Shown one piece after another: positions 45,749 through 55,054 of a stretch of 64,000 nt of DNA. The stretch is from positions 992,001 through 1,056,000 of the forward strand of contig CP096136.1 of the NCBI GenBank assembly GCA_023213215.1. The letters are read 5' to 3'. Source of the stretch: Flavobacterium sp. JAD_PAG50586_2. GTDB lineage: Bacteria > Bacteroidota > Bacteroidia > Flavobacteriales > Flavobacteriaceae. How positions within the stretch are numbered: position 1 is the stretch's first letter; each line of letters opens with the position of its first letter. Position numbers and translations under genes: made by a program. Below the pieces are notes generated by a model, which searched no databases, was not told the DNA's origin, and saw only the letters and a program-made list of their open reading frames with translations.

Positions 45749-47212
45749 TTATTTATTGAGTTGTTCTAAAATTTCCTTTACAATCTTCATATCATCAAAA
45801 TCATGACGAACGCCGTTGATTTCCTGATAGGTTTCGTGGCCTTTTCCCGCAATTAGGATAATATCATTTGGACCTGCGAGTTGACATGCCGTTTTGATGG
45901 CTTGTTTCCTATCGACAATTGATAACGTTTTTCTTTGATTCTGTGCTTCAACACCAGCTTCCATGTCTGCGATGATATCGATTGGATCTTCTGTTCTTGG
46001 ATTATCAGAGGTTATAATAACCTGATTGCTTAATGTGGTCGCAATGTTTGCCATGATTGGTCTTTTCGTTTTATCCCTGTCGCCGCCACAACCTACTACT
46101 GTAATCAGTTTTTCATTATTGGTACGAATGTCATTTATGGTTTTCAATACATTATCCAAAGCATCAGGTGTATGTGCATAATCGACAATTGCTGTGATTT
46201 TGGAATCAGAAACTATGAATTGGAAACGGCCTGAAACGCTTTCCAGTTCTGATAATAATCGCAAAGCTTCCAATTTGTCCAAGCCTAATTCAACTGCAGT
46301 CCCAAAAATTGCCAGTAAATTATAGGCATTAAATGTTCCGATTAATCGAACCCAAACTTCATTTTCATTGATCTTTAGCAACAATCCCGATAATTGATTT
46401 TCCAGAATCTGAGCCTTGTAATCTGCATAAGATTTTAGAGCATAAGTCAGTTTTCTTGCTGCGGTATTTTGTATCATTACCAAACCATTTTTGTCATCAA
46501 TGTTGGTCAATGCAAAAGCTGATTTTGGCAAATGATCGAAAAATGATTTCTTCACATCGCGGTATTCCGCAAATGTTGGATGGTAATCTAAATGGTCGTG
46601 AGAAAGATTCGTAAAAACGCCACCTTCGAAATGCAAAGCTTCGGTACGCTTTTGATGAACGCCGTGTGAACTTACTTCCATAAAGCAAAACTCAACACCC
46701 ATTTCGCTCATTTCTGCCAGATAATAATTGATGGTCAGTGAATCCGGCGTTGTATGTGTTGCCTTGTATTCTTTGTCATCAACCATGATTTTTACGGTTG
46801 ACAACAGTCCAACTTTATAGCCTGCTTTTTGGAAAAGCTGATATAATAAAGAAGCTATTGTAGTTTTCCCGTTAGTTCCGGTAATTCCGATTAATCGTAA
46901 ATTCTGTGATGGATTGCCGTAAAAATTGGCTGCCAAAAATGCTAAAGCCGAATTAGTATCTTTCACCTGGATATAAGTTACTCCGGCAGCAATAACTTCG
47001 GGTAACGTATCGCAAACGATTACTGTTGCGCCGAGTGTTATCGCTTTTTCAATAAAATCATGACCGTCAGAAACAGTGCCGCGAATAGCCACAAAAACGT
47101 CATTCGACTCCACTTTTCTGGAATCAAATTCAATTTTATTAATAGTCATTTCCGTTGAACCTTTTACAGCTTCGATGGCGACTTTGTATAATATGTCTTT
47201 TAAAATAATCAC
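45749..47212 (-). CDS. murE: UDP-MurNAc-tripeptide synthetase (meso-diaminopimelate type)
   Basis: A complete 487-residue Mur ligase adding the third amino acid. IGITGTNGKTTIASLLYQ (residues 109-126) is the ATP loop; THTTPDSLTIN and EVSSHGVHQKR match the family. The DNPRTEDP motif, which contacts the carboxylate and amine of meso-diaminopimelate, shows that this substrate rather than lysine is used. Its start overlaps the ftsI stop by 4 bases. Confidence 0.97.
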   Translation of the reverse strand: MIILKDILYKVAIEAVKGSTEMTINKIEFDSRKVESNDVFVAIRGTVSDGHDFIEKAITLGATVIVCDTLPEVIAAGVTYIQVKDTNSALAFLAANFYGNPSQNLRLIGITGTNGKTTIASLLYQLFQKAGYKVGLLSTVKIMVDDKEYKATHTTPDSLTINYYLAEMSEMGVEFCFMEVSSHGVHQKRTEALHFEGGVFTNLSHDHLDYHPTFAEYRDVKKSFFDHLPKSAFALTNIDDKNGLVMIQNTAARKLTYALKSYADYKAQILENQLSGLLLKINENEVWVRLIGTFNAYNLLAIFGTAVELGLDKLEALRLLSELESVSGRFQFIVSDSKITAIVDYAHTPDALDNVLKTINDIRTNNEKLITVVGCGGDRDKTKRPIMANIATTLSNQVIITSDNPRTEDPIDIIADMEAGVEAQNQRKTLSIVDRKQAIKTACQLAGPNDIILIAGKGHETYQEINGVRHDFDDMKIVKEILEQLNK

Positions 47213-49227
47213 GATAATTCGAGTATGATTGTTTTGTTTTTATCTAATGCCTGACCAGGTTGAATCGATTGTTTTTTTACTTTTCCAACGCCGATAACTT
47301 TCACTTTCATTTTTAAGTTCCCCAAAAGCGCTACGGCATCCATTCCGCTCATGCCTTTTAGATTTGGAATTACTTTTATTTCAGAACTCGCTTTGATTTT
47401 GTAATCGTCATAAGCTACTTCCTGTTTTGTTATCTTTTTATTCAGGTTTTTAATTTCATTGGTGGATGGTGAATCGGTGAAAATCTTTTGGGCAATACGT
47501 TTGAAAACCGGTCCGGCGACATCGGCACCGTAATAATTATTTCCTGAAGTATTGGGTTTGTGAACCACAACAATGCAGGAATATTTAGGATTTTCAGCAG
47601 GGAAATAACCAACGAAAGAGGAGATGTAATATTTATCAGAACCTCCGTTTTTAGCGTAATTTGCCTGAGCTGTTCCTGTTTTGCCTGCCATTGAAAAATC
47701 TTTGGAATACAGTTTTAATCCGGTTCCTCTTTTTACCACATTCAGCAGCACTGCTTTCAGTTTTTTGATGGTTTCGTCAGAACAGATTTTTGGATTGATA
47801 ACCTGCTTATCGTATTTTTTTATCGTTCTGTCCCATTCCTTTATTTCAGAAACGAATTGCGGTTTTACCATTTCGCCGTTATTTGCCACAGCGTTATATA
47901 AGGTCAATGTTTGTAGTGGAGTTACCGAGACGCCATATCCGTAAGCCATCCATCCCAATGACAACCCACTCCAATGTTCGTCATTGGGTTGCGGAATATA
48001 AGGTTTGCCTTCTCCCTGGAATGGTAATCCTAAGGGTTTGTTCAATCCCATTTTATCAATCCGGTCAACGAATTCCTTTGGGTTATTTTTATAATTTTCA
48101 TAAACCGCCTGAACCATTATCGTATTGGACGAAACCTCAAAACCACGAGCTAATGAAATTCTACCGTAACCACCTTCATGAGAGTCACGCACTTTTCTTC
48201 CTTTAAAGGATGGATAAGTAATTATTCCGCCTTTACTGTCATAAACGGCACTTGTATCCACTTTATTATCGTCAAGCAAGGCAATCATATCGACCAATTT
48301 GAAGGTAGAACCTGGTTCGTGCGATTCGGCAATCGCATAATTTGTGGTTTCGAAATAAGTAGAATCTGATTCTTTTAGTTTTCCTAAATTCGAAATGGCT
48401 TTGATTTTTCCGGTTTTGGTTTCCATAACGACTACACAACCGTGTTCTGCTCCGTATTCCTCCAACTGCTTTAGCAAAGCGTGGTGTGCAATATCCTGGA
48501 TATAAACATCAATCGTCGAAATCACATCATAACCATCCTGAGGATCTACTTCATTGACGTCGCGGATAGGCTTCCATTGGCCTTTTGCGATTTTCTGTTT
48601 CATTACCTTTCCGTCTTTTCCGTTAAGGTATTTTCTGAACGACCATTCAATTCCTTTTCCAACGCGGATTCCCTGTTCATCGATTCGGTCATAACCAATG
48701 GTTCTTTCTGCAATTTTTCCTATTGGATGTTCACGCACCGTTTCCTGTTCGGTAATCATTCCGCCTTTGTTGGCTCCCAAATTGAAAAGCGGGAAACCTT
48801 TCACTTTGATATATTCTGTGTAACTCAAATCGCGTGCAATCAGCAAATACCTGTTCTTATTAGAACGTGCAGTTCTTAGTTGCGTGTGATAGAAAGAACT
48901 TGGTTTGCCTAACATTTTTGACAAAGAATCGGACAATGGCTGAACATTTTTTTCGAATGCTTCTCCTTTTGGAGCTACTGCATCAAACCGGATGTTGTAA
49001 TTTGGAATGGATGTTGCGAGCAAGCTTCCGTCAGCCGAATAAATATTTCCTTTATTGGCTGGAATCACGAAGTTTCTTACGGTTCTTTCCTTCGCTAATT
49101 TTCTATAATAATCACCTTCTGACCATTGGATTTTAGTCAATTTGAAAGTAACCGCCATAGTCATCAGGAAGATGCTGAACGCAACCAGATAAATTCGGTA
49201 AGAGATATGTTTATCCTCTATTGCCAT
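47209..49227 (-). CDS. ftsI: Septal penicillin-binding protein with PASTA domain (FtsI/SpoVD-like)
   Basis: A complete 672-residue class B PBP, the transpeptidase of septal peptidoglycan. One membrane segment near residues 12-28, a pedestal domain, then the catalytic domain with SxxK (GSTFKLVD), SxN (VSSNTIM) and AGKTGTAQ. Residues of about 610-672 form a single PASTA domain (KVIPNLKGMSGMDAVALLG, then QSIQPGQALDKNKT). Classical FtsI lacks PASTA; the SpoVD-like form is usual in Bacteroidetes. It overlaps ftsL by 10 bases. Confidence 0.96.
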   Translation of the reverse strand: MAIEDKHISYRIYLVAFSIFLMTMAVTFKLTKIQWSEGDYYRKLAKERTVRNFVIPANKGNIYSADGSLLATSIPNYNIRFDAVAPKGEAFEKNVQPLSDSLSKMLGKPSSFYHTQLRTARSNKNRYLLIARDLSYTEYIKVKGFPLFNLGANKGGMITEQETVREHPIGKIAERTIGYDRIDEQGIRVGKGIEWSFRKYLNGKDGKVMKQKIAKGQWKPIRDVNEVDPQDGYDVISTIDVYIQDIAHHALLKQLEEYGAEHGCVVVMETKTGKIKAISNLGKLKESDSTYFETTNYAIAESHEPGSTFKLVDMIALLDDNKVDTSAVYDSKGGIITYPSFKGRKVRDSHEGGYGRISLARGFEVSSNTIMVQAVYENYKNNPKEFVDRIDKMGLNKPLGLPFQGEGKPYIPQPNDEHWSGLSLGWMAYGYGVSVTPLQTLTLYNAVANNGEMVKPQFVSEIKEWDRTIKKYDKQVINPKICSDETIKKLKAVLLNVVKRGTGLKLYSKDFSMAGKTGTAQANYAKNGGSDKYYISSFVGYFPAENPKYSCIVVVHKPNTSGNNYYGADVAGPVFKRIAQKIFTDSPSTNEIKNLNKKITKQEVAYDDYKIKASSEIKVIPNLKGMSGMDAVALLGNLKMKVKVIGVGKVKKQSIQPGQALDKNKTIILELS

Positions 49228-49565
49228 AGTTTTTGAAAGAAACTTTTTTCTGCGGGTTTTTTAACTTTTATCTTTTGTGGCGGAACTGACGATGGAAAAA
49301 TTTGTCTTTCCTCCATTTTTTGTGAAACTGTCGATTCCATTTTTAATTTCATTAATTCCGAGCGTTTATCTACAAACTCGGAGCGTAATTCCTTTACTTC
49401 ATTGGTCAGCTCTGTAATCCGAAAGACCTTTTGTTCGAAACGGTGTGTATTGGCAATCATCAAAAGCGCTAACAGAAACAGAAACACTATGAAACGCCAA
49501 TTTCTTGTAGCATCTTCATTGACTAAAAACCGAGCTTTTAATATACCGTAAACTCCTTTTTTCAT
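49218..49565 (-). CDS. ftsL: Cell division protein FtsL-like
   Basis: A 115-residue bitopic protein: short cytoplasmic end, one membrane segment (WRFIVFLFLLALLMIANTH, about residues 22-40), then a coiled coil (ITELTNEVKELRSEFVDKRS). This layout and its position between rsmH and ftsI identify FtsL, which joins FtsI and FtsW in the septal complex. Sequence similarity in this family is low, so context carries weight. Confidence 0.88.
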   Translation of the reverse strand: MKKGVYGILKARFLVNEDATRNWRFIVFLFLLALLMIANTHRFEQKVFRITELTNEVKELRSEFVDKRSELMKLKMESTVSQKMEERQIFPSSVPPQKIKVKKPAEKSFFQKLWQ

Positions 49566-49577
49566 TTGTTAAGCGAT

Positions 49578-49602
49578 TAGCTTTCAGCATTTAGCCGCTA
49601 GC
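49578..49602. repeat. Heptad repeat at the rsmH-ftsL junction
   Basis: AGC preceded by T or C recurs at 49578, 49585, 49592 and 49599, exactly 7 bases apart, reaching into the last codons of rsmH. Confidence 0.55.
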
Positions 49603-50503
49603 TTTTATTTTTTTCGGCTACACGCAGCTTTGCACTTCTAGCCCTGTTATTTATTTTTATTTCTGCGTCGGATGGAACGATTAGTTTCTCAATGCTTTTG
49701 AACGGAACTGAAAAATTTCCGAAGAAATCGCGTTCCGGTTCGCCTTCGAACATTCCGTTTTTGATGAAGCGTTTTACCAATCTGTCTTCTAATGAATGGT
49801 AAGAGATTACGCTTAGTCTTCCTTCCGGCTTCAATATTTCAAGTGATTGTTCCAAAAATTCTTTTAAAACATCCATTTCCTGGTTCACTTCAATTCGGAT
49901 AGCCTGATAGATTTGGGCCAGGATTTTATTTTTGAATTGTTCCGGCAAATATTTTGACAAAACAACTTTTAATTCATCGGTTGTACTGATGGCTTTCTTT
50001 TCACGCGCTTCGATAATTGTCCTTGATATGACTGGAGCTGCTTTTAATTCGCCGTAATCCAAAAACACTCTTTTTAAATTGGCTTCATCGTATTCATTCA
50101 CTACTTTGAAAGCGTCCAATTCATTTTTCTTGCTCATTCTCATATCGAGATCCGCATCGAAACGGGTAGAGAAACCTCTTTCCGGCACATCGAACTGATG
50201 GGAAGAAACGCCTAAATCGGCCAAAATTCCATCAACGCTTTTTACGCCATGAAATCTTAAAAATCGTTTTATATATCTGAAGTTTTCAGGTATCAACACA
50301 AACCTTTCATCGGGCAAAGCATTTGCAAAAGCGTCTTCATCCTGATCAAAGCCAAACAGCTTTCCGTTTGGACCTAATCGCCTCAAAATCTCTTTGGAAT
50401 GCCCACCACCTCCGAACGTTACATCCACATAAATTCCGTCAGGTTTGATATTGAGTCCGTCTACAGTTTCCTTTAGTAAAACCGGGTTATGATATTCCTC
50501 CAT
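49598..50503 (-). CDS. rsmH: 16S rRNA (cytosine-1402-N4)-methyltransferase
   Basis: A 301-residue SAM-dependent enzyme that methylates C1402 in the ribosomal P site. Motifs are MEEYHNPVLLKETVDGL at the N-terminus, YVDVTFGGGGHSKEIL (SAM loop), GILADLGVSSHQFD, and LSVISYHSLEDRLVKRF. I chose the ATG at 50503 because MEEYHNPVLL matches the conserved start; an ATG pair at 50515 and 50512 is also possible and overlaps mraZ slightly more. It is the second gene of the dcw operon. Confidence 0.95.
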   Translation of the reverse strand: MEEYHNPVLLKETVDGLNIKPDGIYVDVTFGGGGHSKEILRRLGPNGKLFGFDQDEDAFANALPDERFVLIPENFRYIKRFLRFHGVKSVDGILADLGVSSHQFDVPERGFSTRFDADLDMRMSKKNELDAFKVVNEYDEANLKRVFLDYGELKAAPVISRTIIEAREKKAISTTDELKVVLSKYLPEQFKNKILAQIYQAIRIEVNQEMDVLKEFLEQSLEILKPEGRLSVISYHSLEDRLVKRFIKNGMFEGEPERDFFGNFSVPFKSIEKLIVPSDAEIKINNRARSAKLRVAEKNKS

Positions 50504-50963
50504 TGTCGTCATCATTTACATTTCCCATTACATCTTCGGCTAAGTCTGCAAAATCAATATCATCGCCAGCGATTGACTTTTCATATAAATCCTTATCCCA
50601 AACCTCAACAATGTTAACAGCGGAAGAAAGGACAATATCTTTTGAAATCTTTCCGAAGGCGACTAAATCTTTTGGAATCAACAATCTTCCTAAATCATCC
50701 ACTTCTACCATTTTTACTCCGGCAGTGAATCGACGTATGAAGTCATTGTTTTTCTTTACAAAGCGGTTCAGTTTGTTGATTTTTTGCATCATCAGATTCC
50801 ACTCTGTCATTGGATACAACTCTAAACAAGGTTGAAAAACGGAACGCTTCAGGACAAAGCCATCCTGAAGAGAACTAGCGAGTTGCTTCTTCAACGCCGA
50901 AGGAATCATCAATCTTCCTTTGGCATCAACTTTACATTCGTATGTCCCGATTATTGTGTTCAA
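50487..50963 (-). CDS. mraZ: Transcriptional regulator MraZ
   Basis: A 158-residue protein with two AbrB-like swapped-hairpin domains: GTYECKVDAKGRLMIPSALKK (split for length: KVDAKGRLMIPSALK) and EVDDLGRLLIPKDLV. It heads the dcw operon and, in bacteria where it was studied, represses its own operon by binding direct repeats upstream. Three such repeats are visible here. The end overlaps rsmH by 17 bases. Confidence 0.96.
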   Translation of the reverse strand: MNTIIGTYECKVDAKGRLMIPSALKKQLASSLQDGFVLKRSVFQPCLELYPMTEWNLMMQKINKLNRFVKKNNDFIRRFTAGVKMVEVDDLGRLLIPKDLVAFGKISKDIVLSSAVNIVEVWDKDLYEKSIAGDDIDFADLAEDVMGNVNDDDNGGIS

Positions 50964-50985
50964 TTGGTTTTGTTTTCGTTACGAG

Positions 50986-50993
50986 CAAAAATA
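50986..50993 (-). promoter_or_regulatory. -7 element of the dcw promoter
   Basis: On the minus strand a perfect TATTTTTG (50993-50986), 23 bases before the mraZ ATG. No good TTG is found at the usual distance; the MraZ boxes occupy that place. Confidence 0.55.
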
Positions 50994-51003
50994 TAAAATA
51001 TAT

Positions 51004-51029
51004 TACCACATTTTACCACAAACTACCAC
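51004..51029 (-). promoter_or_regulatory. Three MraZ-type boxes
   Basis: GTGGTA on the minus strand recurs three times with exact 10-base spacing (plus-strand TACCAC at 51004, 51014 and 51024). Direct repeats with a 10-bp period ahead of mraZ are the known layout of MraZ sites; the core differs from the Escherichia coli TGGGN. They lie just upstream of the -7 element. The rest of the 50964-51342 gap is AT-rich, with a TATATTTG at 51309-51316 before the hydrolase gene. Confidence 0.72.
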
Positions 51030-51342
51030 TTTGTTAATAAGTTTTACCTCTTTAAACCCTTTTCGATGAAAACTTTATGAGATTCTTACAATTAGCATTT
51101 TTAGCAAAACATTAAGAGCTATTGTGAATTCAGTAAAAGATTGGAATAGTAGAACAGATAATTCGTGGAGTTGCAGAAATATTTTGATTATAAAAATTTT
51201 CTTATTTGTTGATAATTACCGCTTTATTATGATCCAAAAAGTGATTATTGATTTGTGAAATTTTGTAGTAAATAATCTTTATATAACGGGTTTTTATCTT
51301 TAAAACCATATATTTGCCCACGAGGTAAAAGCCGAAAATAAC

Positions 51343-52106
51343 ATGGAAGGAAAATTTAAGAAAGAAGGAAGATATTCCTATTTTGAAGCCGGAGAAGGAA
51401 CGCCAATAGTTGTCCTTCATGGACTTATGGGTGGATTAAGCAACTTTAATGGAGTTGCCGATTATTTCTCCAATAGAGGTTACAAGATTGTTATTCCTGA
51501 ATTGCCAATTTACACCCAGAACATTTTGAAAACCAACGTGAAAGCTTTTGCAAAGTATGTGAAAGACTTTATCACTTTTAAAGGTTTTGACCGTGTTATC
51601 CTTTTAGGGAATTCGCTTGGTGGACACATTGCTTTGTATCATGCCAAAATGTATCCTGAAAAGGTTGCCGGACTTGTAATTACAGGGAGTTCTGGCCTTT
51701 ATGAAAGCGCTATGGGAGACAGTTATCCAAAACGTGGCGACTACGAGTATATCAAGAAAAAGCAGAAGCGGTTTTCTACAATCCTGAAGTTGCTACAAAA
51801 GAAATAGTTGACGAAGTATTTTCTGTGGTGAATGACAGGATGAAAGTGATTAAAACACTGACAATTGCCAAAAGCGCCATTCGCCATAATATGGCAAAGG
51901 ATTTACCTAAAATGCACATTAAAACCTGTATAATCTGGGGTAAAAATGACCAGGTTACACCGCCAGATGTTGCAGAGGAATTTCACAAATTAATGCCGAA
52001 TTCATCATTATATTGGATTGACAAATGTGGTCATGCCGCTATGATGGAACATCCTGACGAATTTAACCGTTTGCTTGAAGAATGGCTTAAGGAAGTTCAT
52101 TTATAA
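51343..52106 (+). CDS. Alpha/beta-fold hydrolase, frameshifted
   Basis: About 254 residues. IVVLHGLMGGLSNFNGVADYF (the oxyanion-side HGLMGG), LLGNSLGGHIALYHA with the nucleophile Ser of GNSLGG, an acid near WGKNDQVTPP and a His in DKCGHAAMMEHP form the classic triad. One A is missing from the five-A run at 51757-51761. Repair gives YIKKKAEAVFYNPEVATKEI and joins the lid region to the end. Substrate unknown. It is followed by engB with only a short terminator between. Confidence 0.88.
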
Positions 52107-52110
52107 ACTT

Positions 52111-52135
52111 AAAGTCCTTTTCTAGGGACTTTTTT
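52111..52135 (+). terminator. Weak terminator after the hydrolase gene
   Basis: AAAGTCC at 52111-52117 pairs with GGACTTT at 52126-52132, followed by T residues; only 7 bp. Confidence 0.6.
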
Positions 52136-52147
52136 ATTTTAAAAAAC

Positions 52148-52768
52148 ATGAAAATTAACACTGCCGAATTTGTTATCAGCAATTCTGATGTAAGTAAATG
52201 CCCTTTGGAACGTTTGCCGGAATATGCTTTTATTGGCCGTTCCAACGTTGGAAAATCATCTTTGATTAACATGTTGACGAACCACAAAAATTTGGCAAAA
52301 ACTTCAGGAAAGCCCGGAAAAACACAACTAATCAATCACTTTAAAATCAATTCGAACTGGTTTTTGGTCGATTTACCCGGCTATGGTTATGCCCGCGTTT
52401 CCAAAAAAACCAAAGAAGTTTTTCAGGAATTCATTACCGATTATTTTGAGAAACGAGAACAGTTGGTTTGTGCTTTCGTGCTAATTGACATCCGATTGGA
52501 AGCACAGAAAATTGATTTGGAATTCATAACCTATTTGGGTGAAATCGAAATTCCGTTCTGCATCATTTTTACCAAGGCAGATAAAATAAGTAGAGGAAAA
52601 ATTGATTCCCATATTGCTGCTTACCGAAAAGCGCTTTTAGCCAATAACTGGGAAGAAATGCCACAACACTTCGTGACATCAGCCACCGAAACAACAGGAA
52701 GAGAAGCTGTCTTAGATTATATTGATGCGGTAAATGAAGAAGTTTTTAAAGACTTAAATCAGTTTTAA
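52148..52768 (+). CDS. engB: Ribosome biogenesis GTP-binding protein EngB/YsxC
   Basis: A complete 206-residue GTPase needed for large-subunit assembly. G1 is FIGRSNVGKSSLINML, G2 has the KTSGKPGKTQLIN switch, G3 is DLPGYGYARVSK and G4 is TKADK. Length is normal. It converges with gldC on the other strand (2-base gap). Confidence 0.97.
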   Translation: MKINTAEFVISNSDVSKCPLERLPEYAFIGRSNVGKSSLINMLTNHKNLAKTSGKPGKTQLINHFKINSNWFLVDLPGYGYARVSKKTKEVFQEFITDYFEKREQLVCAFVLIDIRLEAQKIDLEFITYLGEIEIPFCIIFTKADKISRGKIDSHIAAYRKALLANNWEEMPQHFVTSATETTGREAVLDYIDAVNEEVFKDLNQF

Positions 52769-52770
52769 GA

Positions 52771-53106
52771 CTATTGCTTCAATTCCAATTTTTCTGCAAA
52801 GTAATCGCAGAAATCCCTCATAGTATCCGCCATTTTTTCATCCTGAGTAGCTCTTTGAAAAGTATCAGCCATGGCAACAAGTGTTTGGTGGAAGAACAAT
52901 TTCATTTCGTCTACCGGCATATCTTTTGTCCACAAATCTATTCGAAGTGTTTCCTGTACTTTACTATCCCAAATCGAAAGCATCATCGCTTTTGCTTCTT
53001 CTAATTCCACTCCACCATCTTGTGCAGACCAGGTTAGTTTTTCGGGAACGCGGTTTTGGTCTAATTCGACAACAAATTTTATTTCGGAAGTTATGGTTTT
53101 ACTCAT
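52771..53106 (-). CDS. gldC: Gliding motility protein GldC
   Basis: A 111-residue soluble protein without signal. The pattern ITSEIKFVVELDQNRVPEKL, then WSAQDGG and WDSKVQETLRIDLWTKDMPV, matches GldC, found in Bacteroidetes with or near gldB. It supports gliding but its mechanism is unknown. Its start overlaps the gldB stop by 8 bases, indicating co-translation. Confidence 0.92.
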   Translation of the reverse strand: MSKTITSEIKFVVELDQNRVPEKLTWSAQDGGVELEEAKAMMLSIWDSKVQETLRIDLWTKDMPVDEMKLFFHQTLVAMADTFQRATQDEKMADTMRDFCDYFAEKLELKQ

Positions 53107-54066
53107 CGGTCTTTTTGGGTTTGTATTTTGATTTTTCGAATATTTCTTTGGCGTTCATTTTCAGCATATCCTGCAGGGAGACTTCGTTGTTTTCCATAAA
53201 GGAACGCACAATCTGCCATCCAATCCATTGACCAACCCTTCCCGGAGATTCGTTGTCAATTTCTAAATAGAATTTTGAAAAAGGCGCCATATTAGTGAAG
53301 CGATTAGGCAATTTGGAATCTGTATCGTATAACAATTCCTTTTCAATAAAATAGCGCCAGATGTAACTTTCGTTCTCCTGACACCAGGTAATTTGTTCCG
53401 GCAGGTATCCTATTTTCTCCGCATCATTGTATTCAGGCAGCAACTGGTCTTTTAGGTACAACTGCTTTCCATAATAGATCATTTCTCCCAATAGTGTTTT
53501 TTCATTATCAGGTGGAATTTTACTTAAGGAAAAACTTGTAACAATATCCGGCATCATTTGTCGCTCTTCGAAATTCTGTTCTATATATTTTGCTTCTGTA
53601 TAAAATTTATGGTCTTTGCCAAGATACAGTTCCAATGCAATTATCAGTTTATCATTGGCATAAATAGCTTTGCTGTGATAATCCATATTAGCGATAACCG
53701 TGTAAACTTTAGGCATTGTTGCCGTTGGAAAATAATATTTTATATGTTGGAATAAATCCTCAATCTCAGAAGTCTGTTTTCCGAAATCGGAATATTTTTT
53801 TCCACTTCTTTGTACAATTCCCTCCATTGCGGATCTTTCATTTTATCAGTCCACACTTGATCCGGAGTTCCTTCGGGAAAGAAAAAAGGATATTCGGCTT
53901 TTAAATTAGCTAACTCGTTTGGCGGTGTTTCGAAAAAAGCTTTGTCGAATCGATATACTTTTAAGGAAACTGGTGGAGTTTCTTCAATAGCTTTCTCTTC
54001 TTTTGACTTTTTGTCGCAGGAAATAGCAGCAATAAGCACTAAAAACAATACTAGGTATTTTCTCAT
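53099..54066 (-). CDS. gldB: Gliding motility lipoprotein GldB, frameshifted
   Basis: About 322 residues with a lipobox (LIAAISCDKKSKEE). GldB is a lipoprotein needed for gliding and linked to the type IX secretion machinery. Typical text is RFDKAFFETPPNELANLKAEY (shown in two parts: RFDKAFFETPP and FFFPEGTPDQVWTDKMKDP). The frame breaks at EVEKN; one more T in the seven-T run at 53795-53801 (plus strand) gives EVEKKYSDFGKQTSEIEDLF and continues to the end. It is upstream of gldC in one operon. Confidence 0.9.
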
Positions 54067-54115
54067 ATAAAAAAATTAATCTGAAATAAATCAACTTAAG
54101 AAACCGCTGATTTTT

Positions 54116-54123
54116 TACATTTG
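54116..54123 (+). promoter_or_regulatory. -7 element before nadE
   Basis: A perfect TACATTTG, 38 bases before the ATG. TTA rather than TTG lies 17 bases upstream, so the -33 part is weak. Confidence 0.45.
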
Positions 54124-54161
54124 CAAATATACATTTCAGTTTCTAAATACTTTCATAACAA

Positions 54162-54983
54162 ATGGCTAAAAAAAGTACAATCCAGGTAGAAAAAGTAAAT
54201 CAGCACATTGTAAATTGGTTAAAGGAATATGCTTTAAAAGCCCATGTTAATGGTTTTGTAATCGGAATTTCTGGCGGAGTCGACTCGGCTGTGACCTCAA
54301 CCCTTTGTGCACAAACCGGATTAACAACCTTGTGCATAGAAATGCCAATACATCAGGACGAAACACAAGTCAGCCGCGGAAGAGAGCATATAGAACAATT
54401 GAAAAAACGCTTTCCGAATGTAAAAAATGACATTGCTGACCTTACATCAGTTTTTGAAACATTTAAAATTAATGTACCATCAGGTGATGACAATATCCGA
54501 TTGGATTTGGCTTTGGCTAACACAAGAGCAAGGCTTCGAATGACAACTTTATATTATTTTGCTGGAATCTATAGACTTCTTGTTGCAGGAACAGGAAATA
54601 AGGTTGAGGATTTTGGTGTGGGTTTTTACACCAAATATGGAGACGGCGGCGTAGATTTAAGTCCGATTGCGGATTTAATGAAAAGCGATGTTTATGCGTT
54701 GGGTTCATTTTTAGATATTCCAAAATCAATACAAAATGCCTCCCCAACCGACGGTTTGTTTGGAGATTCCAGAACCGACGAAGAACAGATTGGTGCAAGC
54801 TATGATGAATTGGAATGGGCAATGCTTATGACTGAGGGCAATAAAAATCTGGCCCATTTCAGCGAAAGAGAAAAAGAGGTTTTTGATATTTATACCAAAC
54901 TAAATACTATTAACCAGCACAAAATGAATCCAATTCCTGTATGTATAATCCCAATAAATTTAAAAATAACTGAAATTATATAA
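54162..54983 (+). CDS. nadE: NAD+ synthase (ammonia-dependent form)
   Basis: A complete 273-residue enzyme that makes NAD from deamido-NAD. The ATP-pyrophosphatase loop is GFVIGISGGVDSAVTSTLC (SGGVDS). GTGNKVEDFGVGFYTKYGDGG and SPTDGLFGDSRTDEEQIG are family signatures. There is no glutaminase domain, so it should use free ammonia. It stands alone on the plus strand, opposite gldB. Confidence 0.95.
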   Translation: MAKKSTIQVEKVNQHIVNWLKEYALKAHVNGFVIGISGGVDSAVTSTLCAQTGLTTLCIEMPIHQDETQVSRGREHIEQLKKRFPNVKNDIADLTSVFETFKINVPSGDDNIRLDLALANTRARLRMTTLYYFAGIYRLLVAGTGNKVEDFGVGFYTKYGDGGVDLSPIADLMKSDVYALGSFLDIPKSIQNASPTDGLFGDSRTDEEQIGASYDELEWAMLMTEGNKNLAHFSEREKEVFDIYTKLNTINQHKMNPIPVCIIPINLKITEII

Positions 54984-55054
54984 CATTTTTGAAGAATATT
55001 TTTTTAACTTTACAGTAGTAAAATTTCTATTAATTTTTATCAAATACCACAATT

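Noticed and set aside
54984..55054. Riboswitch or RNA element near nadE and the LuxR gene
   Set aside because: The leaders are short and AT-rich with no conserved fold that I can identify.
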